Shown: positions 1 to 6,260 of the stretch, in pieces
How the letters are laid out: each line of letters begins with the position of its first letter
Numbering within the stretch: position 1 is the first letter of the stretch
Assembly: GCA_040381555.1 (NCBI GenBank)
Contig: JBEIHC010000111.1
Location: forward strand, 1 to 8,960
Reading direction: 5' to 3'
Length of the DNA: 8,960 nt
DNA from: CANHCC01 sp040381555
GTDB taxonomy: Bacteria; Bacteroidota; Bacteroidia; J057; RFSG01
The notes under the pieces: model-generated
Database searches by the model: none
What the model was told of the DNA's origin: nothing
What the model saw: only the letters and a program-made list of their open reading frames with translations
Translations under genes and position numbers: made by a program

Positions 1-228
1 AGGGTAAACCCCAGTTTAGGGTAAACCCCAGTTTAGGTTAAACCCCAGATTAGGGTAAACCCCAGATTAGGGTAAACTCCAGTTTAGGGTAAACTCCAGT
101 TTAGGGTAAACCCCGGTTTAGGGTAAACCTCGGTTTAGGGTAAACATCGGTTTAGGGTAAACCTCGGTTTAGGGTAAACCTCGGTTTAGGGTAAAATACG
201 GTTTAGGGTAAACTTCCGTTTAGGGTAA
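1..228. repeat. 17-bp tandem array, about 13.4 units, open at the left window edge
   Basis: Thirteen consecutive 17-bp units start at positions 1, 18, 35 and so on to 205, followed by a 7-base partial unit at 222-228. The consensus is AGGGTAAACCYCRGTTT. Variants run in order: CCCCAG at the left, CTCCAG next, then CCCCGG, CCTCGG, and the most diverged units (188-221) beside the unique sequence. This pattern fits stepwise duplication with decay at the edge. Each junction contains GTTTA-GGG-TAAAC (for example 14-26), a 5-bp inverted repeat with a GGG loop. In several units from about 118 onward it extends to GGTTTA-GGG-TAAACC. No unique spacers lie between units, so this is not CRISPR. It ends about 50 bp before the ABC ATPase start. 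Its function is unknown; it could be a minisatellite, a protein-binding array or a transcription boundary. Confidence 0.95.
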
Positions 229-280
229 GCGCATATAGAGTAGAATGAACTTATTCCAGTCTCATGTAGTTTAGTGTGTT

Positions 281-1189
281 ATGCTTCCCTTGCTCTCAGC
301 TCGAAATCTGGTGAAAGACTACGGCTCCTTTCGGGCTGTTCAGGATGTCTCTTTCGAGGTATATCCGGGCGATGTTTTTGGATTTCTGGGGCCGAATGGT
401 GCCGGAAAAAGTACGACCCTTCGAATGTTACTTTCCCTCATTCGTCCTACAGAAGGAGAAATTCAAATTTTTGGTCAAGACTTACATACCCATCGTACTT
501 CTATACTTTCTCGAATTGGATGCATCATTGAGAAACCTGATTTTTATAAATATTTATCTGCGCGAAAAAACTTGCAATTATTTGCCCGTTGGTCTGCCAA
601 AGATATTCCCAATCAGAAAATTGATGAATTATTAGAATTCGTAGGCCTAGGCGATCGGGGGAAGGATAAAGTAGCTGGTTTTTCTCATGGAATGCGGCAG
701 AGATTGGGAATCGCTCAGGCTCTCCTCAATGACCCGGAATTAATCCTTCTAGATGAGCCCACAACGGGATTGGACCCCCAGGGAATTATTGAAGTTCGGG
801 AATTAATTCTTCGCCTTAAAAATGAAAGAAATAAAACTATTGTTCTTTCTTCCCATTTACTCTCAGAAATTGAATTGATTGCCAATCGTATGGTAATCAT
901 CAATAAGGGAAAAGCATTGGTTCAAGGGGATGTTGCTGAATTGTTAAATTCAAGCGAATTATTCGTTTCCTTTCAGGTTGATAATTTGGAAAAAGCAGTT
1001 TCTTGTATCCAACAATCTCCCTTCGCTGGAATGTTTACAGTAAGTCTTACCCATGAAATTCAATTACAGGTAAACCGTCAGGAGGTGCCGGTAATTATTC
1101 AATTATTAATAGAAAATGGAATTGCCATTTACTCTGTAGAAGGGCGCAGAAAATTAGAGGATTATTTCTTAAAATTAACCAGTAACTGA
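281..1189 (+). CDS. ABC transporter ATP-binding protein (ABC-2/BcrA-DrrA type)
   Basis: This is a cytoplasmic ATPase subunit that would power an ABC-2 type exporter with the permease encoded next. The 302-residue length is normal for the family. Visible motifs are Walker A GPNGAGKST (37-45), a signature in the divergent form FSHGMRQ (134-140, in place of LSGGQ), Walker B LILLDEP (154-160), the D-loop GLD (163-165) and the switch histidine H192. At the Q-loop the sequence reads IIEKPDFY (82-89), with Glu where many families have Gln; this is common in bacitracin/daunorubicin-type exporters. Residues after about 220 form the C-terminal extension usual in this group. The ATG at 281 is used because the nucleotide-binding domain starts within ten residues. 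No Shine-Dalgarno sequence is seen, which is ordinary in Bacteroidota. The stop overlaps the permease ATG by one base (TGATG). Substrate is unknown. Confidence 0.93.
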   Translation: MLPLLSARNLVKDYGSFRAVQDVSFEVYPGDVFGFLGPNGAGKSTTLRMLLSLIRPTEGEIQIFGQDLHTHRTSILSRIGCIIEKPDFYKYLSARKNLQLFARWSAKDIPNQKIDELLEFVGLGDRGKDKVAGFSHGMRQRLGIAQALLNDPELILLDEPTTGLDPQGIIEVRELILRLKNERNKTIVLSSHLLSEIELIANRMVIINKGKALVQGDVAELLNSSELFVSFQVDNLEKAVSCIQQSPFAGMFTVSLTHEIQLQVNRQEVPVIIQLLIENGIAIYSVEGRRKLEDYFLKLTSN

Positions 1190-2031
1190 TGTGGCGCAAT
1201 AGTTTCTATAATGAATTAATTAAAATTACGGCTCGCCCGCGTTCATTTTTAGGCGTAGCTGCCATTACGCTGATTATTGTGCTGATAGAAATGGCCATGA
1301 AAATTGATGGACTTTCCTATATACAATTCATTACCGCTCCCATTGAACAAAATTTAATTATCGAAGGGAATATTTTGAATGGCAATTTGATGGTTTTTAT
1401 CATCCTTCAAATGCTCTTAATTCATATTCCTTTATTGGTAGCTTTTATAACCGGCGATATGGTTTCGGGGGAAGCTGCTATGGGCACGCTACGAATTTTA
1501 TTAACCAAGCCAGTATCTCGAGCTACTATCTATTGGAGTAAATATCTTGCCGGGGCATTATATACAATTTTACTATTAGCCTGGATTGCCGTATTGGCTT
1601 GGGGTGGGGGACATCTATTATTTGGAACAGGAGATTTAATCGTGTTGAATTCGGATGGGGTCGCCATTCTCCAGGAGCAGGATATATTTTGGCGATTAAT
1701 GGCAGCTTTATTGCAGGCTACGTTAGCATTATTGACCATTTCGACTCTGAGTATTTTCTTCTCTTGTTTTGCCGATAATTCTATAGGACCCATTGTATCA
1801 ACCATGGGAGTAGTGATTTTATTTACCTTATTGGGGAGTTTAGATGTACCCATATTCACCTATATCCGTCCCTTTTTATTTACCACCCATATGGCAGCTT
1901 GGCGGCTATGGTTTAATGATCCAGTTCCTTACCCGGATATCATCCTTTCTTCTCTTGTATTAGTCATTCATATTGTTTTACTTTCCACTTTGGGATTATG
2001 GAAGTTTACCCGAAAAGACATACTCTCATGA
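1189..2031 (+). CDS. ABC-2 type transporter permease
   Basis: This 280-residue integral inner-membrane protein is probably the membrane half of the exporter whose ATPase is encoded immediately upstream. Hydrophobic segments lie near residues 20-36, 66-88, 119-140, 170-192, 199-217 and 251-272, giving six membrane spans as expected for ABC-2 permeases. The loop at about 89-112, with GDMVSGEAAMGTLR followed by LLTKPVSR, matches the conserved cytoplasmic region that couples to the ATPase in this family (compare the usual 'sgE...gTl..ll..PvsR'). The start overlaps the ATPase stop by one base, and the end overlaps the next start in an ATGA, which supports translational coupling of all three genes. 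Nothing in the protein identifies the substrate; export of a lipid, peptide, drug or envelope component is equally open. Confidence 0.9.
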   Translation: MWRNSFYNELIKITARPRSFLGVAAITLIIVLIEMAMKIDGLSYIQFITAPIEQNLIIEGNILNGNLMVFIILQMLLIHIPLLVAFITGDMVSGEAAMGTLRILLTKPVSRATIYWSKYLAGALYTILLLAWIAVLAWGGGHLLFGTGDLIVLNSDGVAILQEQDIFWRLMAALLQATLALLTISTLSIFFSCFADNSIGPIVSTMGVVILFTLLGSLDVPIFTYIRPFLFTTHMAAWRLWFNDPVPYPDIILSSLVLVIHIVLLSTLGLWKFTRKDILS

Positions 2032-2681
2032 GGACATTTTTCTATACTCTATTTTTTATTCTTCCCTTGTTGGGTTTGAGCCAAAGCCCAGAAGAAGTGA
2101 TTGCTAAGTTACAGGCAAAGTTTAAAAAAGTAACAGAATATTCTGTAAAAGCGCAAATTGATACGAGAATACCTTTTATTAAAATGTTGCCAGTCAGTGC
2201 TCAGATATACTACAAGCAGCCCGATGTTTTTAAAGTTCAAAGTAAGGGCATTGCCATCATTCCCCGTCAGGGATTTGATCAGATAGGGAAATTAATTAAT
2301 AATTCCGGAGCATTTACTTTAGTACCCCAAGGCAGTGTATTGTTGCAGGGTGTGCAGGCTCAAATGATTACATTGATACCCAATCAGGATACAGGGGAAG
2401 TTTTGATGGGTAAATTATGGATTGATCCGGTAAAAATTGTGGTATTAAAATCTCAGTTAACCACTCGCACCAATGGAACGGTTTCAGCAGATTTTGTTTA
2501 CGGTTCCCAAATTGCCAATGCCCTTCCGGATAAAATTGTATTTTCGATCGACACCAAAAAATTTAAAATCCCCAAAGCGATGACGGGAGACATGAATGGC
2601 TCTACCCCAAAAGCCCCAGAAAAACCTACAGATACAAAAGGTACTATTACGATTCTTTTGAGTAATTATGTGGTGAAATAA
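2028..2681 (+). CDS. LolA-like outer membrane lipoprotein-sorting/carrier family protein
   Basis: Predicted exported protein of 217 residues. The ATG at 2028 is preferred over an upstream in-frame ATG at 1998 because it overlaps the permease stop in an ATGA and directly starts a signal peptide: MRTFF, a hydrophobic core, then GLS before Q19. There is no lipobox cysteine, so a soluble periplasmic product is expected. The mature part has the feel of the LolA/LolB/RseB fold: an N-terminal amphipathic helix (20-35), strand-rich segments with YYKQPDVFKV (61-70), LWIDPVKIVVLKSQL (130-144) and LPDKIVFSI (166-174). Residues 182-204 are a Pro/Lys/Thr-rich linker before a last strand. Family assignment rests on remembered pattern, not on a search. 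Coupling to an ABC exporter suggests that it receives or helps move a hydrophobic substrate, which is inference. Confidence 0.7.
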   Translation: MRTFFYTLFFILPLLGLSQSPEEVIAKLQAKFKKVTEYSVKAQIDTRIPFIKMLPVSAQIYYKQPDVFKVQSKGIAIIPRQGFDQIGKLINNSGAFTLVPQGSVLLQGVQAQMITLIPNQDTGEVLMGKLWIDPVKIVVLKSQLTTRTNGTVSADFVYGSQIANALPDKIVFSIDTKKFKIPKAMTGDMNGSTPKAPEKPTDTKGTITILLSNYVVK

Positions 2682-2720
2682 TATGGGGTGAAAGTTACTG
2701 CAGACCTTGAGTTTCGTGTA

Positions 2721-2804
2721 GTGGTTAGTGGTTAGTGGTTAGTGGTTAGTGGTTAGTTGTTAGTGGTTAGTTGTTAGTTGTTAGTTGTTAGTTGTTAGTT
2801 GTTA
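2721..2804 (+). repeat. Heptamer tandem array, 12 units of GTGGTTA/GTTGTTA (left arm)
   Basis: Twelve perfect-length 7-bp units: five GTGGTTA, one GTTGTTA, one GTGGTTA, then five GTTGTTA. Only the third base varies (G or T). The same unit family recurs in inverted orientation at 3386-3430, on the other side of the four-helix-bundle gene. Segment 2745-2776 matches the reverse complement of 3399-3430 at 30 of 32 positions, including the alternating order of unit types. This array begins 39 bp after the LolA-like stop. The function is not known. Confidence 0.95.
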
Positions 2805-2816
2805 GTAGTCACTAAC
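2801..2816 (+). other. Small hairpin closing the left heptamer array
   Basis: GTTAGT (2801-2806) and ACTAAC (2811-2816) are perfect reverse complements around a 4-base loop, and TTTT follows at 2817-2820. The first arm is the tail of the heptamer array and the second is an inverted heptamer fragment, so the array ends by turning back on itself. The stem is short and AT-rich, which makes it at best a weak terminator for the upstream plus-strand operon. It may simply be a remnant of the way the array grew. Confidence 0.45.
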
Positions 2817-2887
2817 TTTTAAAGAGTCTGTTCAATAAAATGTGTCAAGATGAGTCTGTCAATCCAAACTTATGAATTTGACACTCA

Positions 2888-2938
2888 GGGAGTATCTCAT
2901 TAAGGGGAGTATCTCATTAAGGGTAGTATCTCATGAAG
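2888..2938. repeat. Three tandem copies of a 17-bp repeat
   Basis: Units GGGAGTATCTCATTAAG (2888-2904 and 2905-2921, identical) and GGTAGTATCTCATGAAG (2922-2938, two changes). A degenerate fourth copy may lie at 2948-2964, matching 11 of 17 positions after a 9-base gap. The unit is unrelated in sequence to the array at 1-228, although the period is also 17. It sits just downstream of the four-helix-bundle gene, between that gene and the left heptamer array. No function can be assigned. Confidence 0.9.
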
Positions 2939-2991
2939 CGTGTAAAGGACACTATCCCACTGAGGGTGAAAATAGACCCGATAATATGGCA

Positions 2992-3357
2992 TTATCCCTT
3001 TAAATTTAGCTTATGTTTTGTATTTTTAAGGATTGTCGTGACTATTTTTACAAGTTCTATCGCATCTTTGTTGAGGCTTTCAAACTCAGATTCCGTGAGG
3101 TATTGAGTCGCATGAAGGAGTTCAATCCAGTAAATACTTTCATTAATTTCCTTTTGAGCTATAGCGAGTTTGTGAATAAAGTCAGCCTTACTTTCGCTGT
3201 GCTCTGCCTCTCTGACCATAGCACCAACACAAGTGCCGCTCCTCAGCAATTGTTTACTTAGCGTAAATTCTTTTTTTTCACTTACTAGATATTGACTTAA
3301 CCTGACTATTCTTACCGCAAATGCAAAACATTTATTTTTTAAATTGTTCTCTCTCAT
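2992..3357 (-). CDS. Four-helix-bundle protein (S23/IVP family)
   Basis: This small 121-residue protein belongs to the family first seen as reading frames in 23S rRNA intervening sequences, and it is related to the Avd accessory protein of diversity-generating retroelements. Its molecular role is not established. Recognisable family features are the N-terminal FAFAVRIVRLSQYL helix (11-24), the KQLLRSGTCVGAMVREAEHS turn and helix (35-54), SKADFIHKLAIAQKEINES (56-74) and YWIELL (76-81), then a Lys-rich tail. The length fits. The ATG at 3357 is chosen over an in-frame TTG at 3369 because family members begin just before the first helix. No reverse transcriptase, template repeat or rRNA gene is nearby, so it is neither a retroelement nor an rRNA insertion here. 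It is flanked by inverted heptamer arrays and lies between convergent operons. Confidence 0.88.
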   Translation of the reverse strand: MRENNLKNKCFAFAVRIVRLSQYLVSEKKEFTLSKQLLRSGTCVGAMVREAEHSESKADFIHKLAIAQKEINESIYWIELLHATQYLTESEFESLNKDAIELVKIVTTILKNTKHKLNLKG

Positions 3358-3385
3358 ACCCCATAACAATAATCCTTACCCACAG

Positions 3386-3430
3386 AACCACTAACCATTA
3401 ATAACTAACCACTAATAACTAACCACTAAC
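3386..3430 (-). repeat. Inverted heptamer array, about 6.5 units (right arm)
   Basis: On the plus strand the units read AACCAC, TAACCAT, TAATAAC, TAACCAC, TAATAAC, TAACCAC and TAAC. In reverse complement these are GTGGTTA, GTTATTA and ATGGTTA, the same heptamer family as 2721-2804. The array lies upstream of the four-helix-bundle gene (28 bp before its ATG) and ends 8 bp before the TPR gene's last base. Relative to the left arm, the two differences in the best 32-bp match are both G-to-A changes, turning GTTGTTA into GTTATTA. Confidence 0.92.
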
Positions 3431-3438
3431 CCCTATTT

Positions 3439-5325
3439 TTACATCCCATTCTTCTCCAGCAGGTGTTGCGCCCCAGGATGCCCTGCCTGTGCGGCTTTTC
3501 GCATCCAGGCTATGCCTTCTTCCATTTGTTTTAATTGAAAACAAACATGCCCCAGATTATATTGAGGCTCGGCATAATTCGGTTGAACTTCTAACGCTTG
3601 CAGCAAGCAAATACGAGCAGAATCTAATTTTCCCTGCAGGGCAAAATTGGTTCCCCGATTATTATAGGCTTCTGCATAACCTGGATTCAAACGGATGGCT
3701 TTCTCAAAAAATATATTGGCAGAATCAAACGATCCTGTACGGGATAATGAATTTGCATAATTATTCCAGACTTCTGCATAATTACTATCTACCGCAATAC
3801 TTTTTTGATAGGCAATTCGGGCTGCATCCGTTTCTCCTCTTCGATCATGAAAGGTGCCAATATTTAACCAGGCTTCCTTATTAATTGAATCTATTGAGAC
3901 GGATTTTACAAAATAGGGATATGCCTCATCATTTTTTCCTTTATTCTTTAGTATAACGCCCAATTCATTCCAACCAACCGCATACAAACTGTCTTGTTGC
4001 AAAGCATTTCGATATACTTTTTCGGCTTCCTCTATACGCCCTTTTTTTTCTAAATATTTTGCCAGATTTTTATAAGCAAACATTATTTCCGGATTTTGCT
4101 GAATCGTGGCATTCCACAAACTCTCCGGATTTTTCCAGATCATAATTCTTTCTCTTGTTAAGAATACTAAACCCACTATCCATAGGCTTAACAGGCCCAT
4201 CAATAGTTTGTTTTTTTCAAAATGAGAAATACCCCAGCCGATCAGAAGGAATAAACCAATGGAGGGAATGTAATGGTAACGGTCTGCAGCAATGGCATTT
4301 CCTACCGGGAATACCTGAGATACCGGAAAGAGCACAAATAAAAATAACAGCATTCCGGCTACAGGCAGTCTATTGGTAGAATACAATTTATAGATAAATA
4401 GGGGGATTGTTATCAGACAAAAAACAAAGGCTGCTGTAAATTGCCAGGGCAAACTTTGTTTATTCAGATCCGGATATTCATAAAATAAGGACAGATCAAA
4501 TGGAATAAGGGTTCTGCTGAGATAAAACCAAATACCCCAAGCTGCAACCCGAATTTGATCCCAAATTCCATAATTATTATCTGCTCTTACATTTCCTCCT
4601 GCTTTCTGGGCATAGACAGCCAGTATTCCGAAGCCTATAGAAACAAGAAGAAAAGGAATATATTTTTTCCAATAGGCTAAGTTTAATTCCTTCTTACGAA
4701 TCCAATCTCCCAATATCAGTGCCGCTGGTAGGGTAACTGCCATCCCTTTGGAAAGACAGGAAAGAATAAATAAAATCAAAGCTAAGCCAAACCATTTATC
4801 CAGACTGCTTGATTTAAGCCATGCGTACCAGGCGCCCAACCAAAATATCCCATACAGGACATCTTTTCTTTCGGTTACCCAGGCAACACTCTCCACATGA
4901 AATGGATGAATTAAAAATAATAAGGCGAGAATTCCTGCACTTATTTTTGAGAAACTTAATTCTAGTAAACAATAGAATAAAATTAATCCAGACCCTAAGT
5001 GCAGCAGTAAATTGGTCAGGTGAAATATTCCCGGATTTAATCCATCTATTTCATATTCTAGTGCATAACTCAATAGCACAAGAGGATGATAATTCCCCAT
5101 TAAATATTCGGTAAATATTTTTCGGATATTTTCCCCCGATAATCCCCGTATCATTGGGTTTTCGGTTATATATACCTGATCATCCCAATTGGTAAATTCA
5201 AAGCCTTGCACCGGCCAATAGAGTATTAGGGTGATACAACTTAAGAGGGCAAGTACTCCGAGATTGTTTATCTTCTGGAGGGAGAATCCAGATTTTACCG
5301 AATTGGATTTAGTACTCTTTGCCAT
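3439..5325 (-). CDS. Polytopic membrane protein with C-terminal TPRs (TMTC/GT-C-like)
   Basis: A 628-residue inner-membrane protein with two halves. Residues 1-395 carry about 11-12 hydrophobic spans (first at about 22-40). Conserved-looking motifs resemble TMTC/protein O-mannosyltransferase relatives: FTNWDDQVYI with adjacent acids D48-D49 in the first loop, HPFHVESVAWVTERKDVL (140-157), and ADRYHYIPSIG (347-357). Residues about 411-628 hold six TPR units of 34 residues, each with the usual W/Y-x-x-L/N-G-x-x and A-x-x-x-F/Y-x-x-A/S pattern. The family suggests a dolichol/polyprenyl-sugar-dependent glycosyltransferase with a TPR acceptor-binding domain, but no activity is shown for this group in bacteria that I can cite; function is inferred. 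Its ATG overlaps the DUF58 stop by one base (TAATG), so it is probably translated from the same message. Confidence 0.82.
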   Translation of the reverse strand: MAKSTKSNSVKSGFSLQKINNLGVLALLSCITLILYWPVQGFEFTNWDDQVYITENPMIRGLSGENIRKIFTEYLMGNYHPLVLLSYALEYEIDGLNPGIFHLTNLLLHLGSGLILFYCLLELSFSKISAGILALLFLIHPFHVESVAWVTERKDVLYGIFWLGAWYAWLKSSSLDKWFGLALILFILSCLSKGMAVTLPAALILGDWIRKKELNLAYWKKYIPFLLVSIGFGILAVYAQKAGGNVRADNNYGIWDQIRVAAWGIWFYLSRTLIPFDLSLFYEYPDLNKQSLPWQFTAAFVFCLITIPLFIYKLYSTNRLPVAGMLLFLFVLFPVSQVFPVGNAIAADRYHYIPSIGLFLLIGWGISHFEKNKLLMGLLSLWIVGLVFLTRERIMIWKNPESLWNATIQQNPEIMFAYKNLAKYLEKKGRIEEAEKVYRNALQQDSLYAVGWNELGVILKNKGKNDEAYPYFVKSVSIDSINKEAWLNIGTFHDRRGETDAARIAYQKSIAVDSNYAEVWNNYANSLSRTGSFDSANIFFEKAIRLNPGYAEAYNNRGTNFALQGKLDSARICLLQALEVQPNYAEPQYNLGHVCFQLKQMEEGIAWMRKAAQAGHPGAQHLLEKNGM

Positions 5326-6260
5326 TACCGGGTCATCATATTTCTTTTAATGAGATAAGCCGTTAAAGCTTTATCATAGGGTTGTTTAATATCGGTTTCA
5401 ATAAAATCAATTTGAAACTCCCGGCATTTTTTCCGGAATGCATCCCGATATTCTGCTAATTTCTTTTGATACGCATCTTTAATTTGACCGGGTAGTACCC
5501 GAATTTCTTCTCCGGTTTCCAAATCTTTTAAAATAATGGGTTGATTGGGCGGAAAATTAAAATCTTGTTCGGTTTCTCTATCTAATAAATGAAATATCAA
5601 TAATTCATGCTTTTCATGTCTGAGATGTTGTAGGGCTTCGAAGTAGGATTTTAAATTTTGGGTATCATCGAACAAATCGGTTACCAGAATTACGAGCCCT
5701 CTTCTGGGGAATCTGGAGCTTAACTCATGCAGCACACGCGGGGTAGAGGTGGCATGGGTGAACACTTCTTTATTCGCACAAATTTCCTCTAGTTTTTTAA
5801 ATAAGGGAAATAGCCAGGATAATTTGGCTTTGGGGGGAGCTGAGAATCGTATTTCGCTGTCAAACAAAGTCATACCGGCAGCATCTTTCTGAGTAACCAT
5901 CAGATATTGCAGGGCTGCTGTGAGATAGGCTCCATATTCTAGTTTGCTGATACCCTTTTCTGGATAGCGCATAGAGTCGCTGATGTCGAATACCACATGG
6001 CATCTCAGATTTGTTTCTTCCTCAAATCTTTTGGAGAATAATTTATCTGTTTTACCATATACTTTCCAATCAATATTGCGTAAAGGCTCGCCTGCATTAT
6101 AGGGTCGGTGTTCGGCAAATTCAACCGAAAAACCATGATAGGGGCTTTTATGTAAACCGGTTATGAATCCTTCTACAATTAACCGGGCTTTGATTTCAAT
6201 GTTTTTGAGCCTGCTGACAACCAGTGGATCCAAATATTTTATTTGTGCGGGTGTTGCCAT
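5325..6260 (-). CDS. DUF58 domain protein with vWA fold
   Basis: This 311-residue protein has no evident signal peptide or membrane span. The DUF58 hallmark stretch is clear: FAEHRPYNAGEPLRNIDWKV (48-67) followed by YGKTDKLFSKRFEEET (68-83). A vWA-like domain follows with the MIDAS motif DISDS (92-96) and VTDLFDD (193-199) as a likely further metal-site strand. DUF58 proteins normally work with a MoxR-type AAA+ ATPase, often in operons with Bat vWA/TPR proteins, in chaperone-like or envelope-stress roles. Here no MoxR gene precedes it: the upstream neighbour is the divergent porQ. Downstream it is coupled to the TPR membrane protein. It is therefore the first gene of a likely two-gene operon, with its promoter inside 6261-6422. 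The specific function is unknown. Confidence 0.9.
   Translation of the reverse strand: MATPAQIKYLDPLVVSRLKNIEIKARLIVEGFITGLHKSPYHGFSVEFAEHRPYNAGEPLRNIDWKVYGKTDKLFSKRFEEETNLRCHVVFDISDSMRYPEKGISKLEYGAYLTAALQYLMVTQKDAAGMTLFDSEIRFSAPPKAKLSWLFPLFKKLEEICANKEVFTHATSTPRVLHELSSRFPRRGLVILVTDLFDDTQNLKSYFEALQHLRHEKHELLIFHLLDRETEQDFNFPPNQPIILKDLETGEEIRVLPGQIKDAYQKKLAEYRDAFRKKCREFQIDFIETDIKQPYDKALTAYLIKRNMMTR

Larger units (their letters stand above)
2682..2991. other. Repeat-rich 310-bp intergenic region after the exporter operon
   Basis: No credible gene lies here. After 39 bp of unique sequence come the heptamer array (2721-2804), a small hairpin (2801-2816), a unique stretch and the 17-bp triplet repeat (2888-2938). 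The unique stretch holds an imperfect direct repeat, GAGTCTGTTCAAT at 2824-2836 and GAGTCTGTCAAT at 2852-2863. It also holds a 7-bp inverted pair, GTGTCAA (2842-2848) and TTGACAC (2878-2884). The region lies 3' to both the LolA-like gene and the four-helix-bundle gene, so it is a convergent 3' region. No classical GC-stem/T-tract terminator was recognised for either. Confidence 0.8.
2721..3430 (-). mobile_element. Putative four-helix-bundle gene cassette bounded by inverted heptamer arrays
   Basis: The unit comprises the minus-strand four-helix-bundle gene, the 17-bp triplet repeat and flanking heptamer arrays in inverted orientation. It is inserted neatly between two convergent operons: its left end is 39 bp after one stop codon (2681) and its right end is 8 bp short of the other (3439). 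S23/IVP proteins are known from intervening sequences in 23S rRNA genes, where the reading frame is flanked by inverted ends that pair in the transcript. The arrangement here is similar in form but not in an rRNA gene. No transposase, reverse transcriptase or target-site duplication was seen, so mobility is inference only. It may instead be an ordinary gene next to independently grown repeats. Confidence 0.35.

Noticed and set aside
1..228. TTTAGGG strings resembling a eukaryotic (plant-type) telomere
   Set aside because: The heptamer occurs once per 17-bp unit and is not in 7-bp tandem; the adjoining genes are plainly bacterial.
1..228. CRISPR array
   Set aside because: Units abut directly with no unique spacers, the unit is only 17 bp, and no cas genes are present.
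267..274. TAGTTTAG as a Bacteroidota -7 promoter box for the ABC operon
   Set aside because: One mismatch to TAnnTTTG and no -33 TTG/TTTG at suitable spacing; it would also place the start of transcription at the ATG.
1998..2027. Upstream ATG at 1998 for the LolA-like protein
   Set aside because: It would put ten charged or polar residues before the signal peptide and deepen the overlap with the permease; the ATG at 2028 gives an ATGA coupling and a clean signal peptide.
3013..3261. Plus-strand open frame opposite the four-helix-bundle gene
   Set aside because: It is the antisense shadow of a well-recognised gene and has no family resemblance of its own.
2992..3357. Diversity-generating retroelement, because the four-helix-bundle protein resembles Avd
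   Set aside because: No reverse transcriptase, template/variable repeat pair or target gene is present in the window.
2682..3365. 8-bp inverted match TATGGGGT (2682-2689) and ACCCCATA (3358-3365) as terminal inverted repeats
   Set aside because: The left copy lies outside its heptamer array and the right copy inside its own, so they do not bound one unit; at 8 bp, chance is likely.
3358..3369. TTG start at 3369 for the four-helix-bundle gene
   Set aside because: It adds only four residues (M-L-W-G) not expected in the family; the ATG at 3357 gives the usual N-terminus.
4821..5114. Plus-strand open frame inside the TPR membrane protein gene
   Set aside because: It lies wholly antisense to a gene with clear motifs; low-complexity composition and no recognisable domain.
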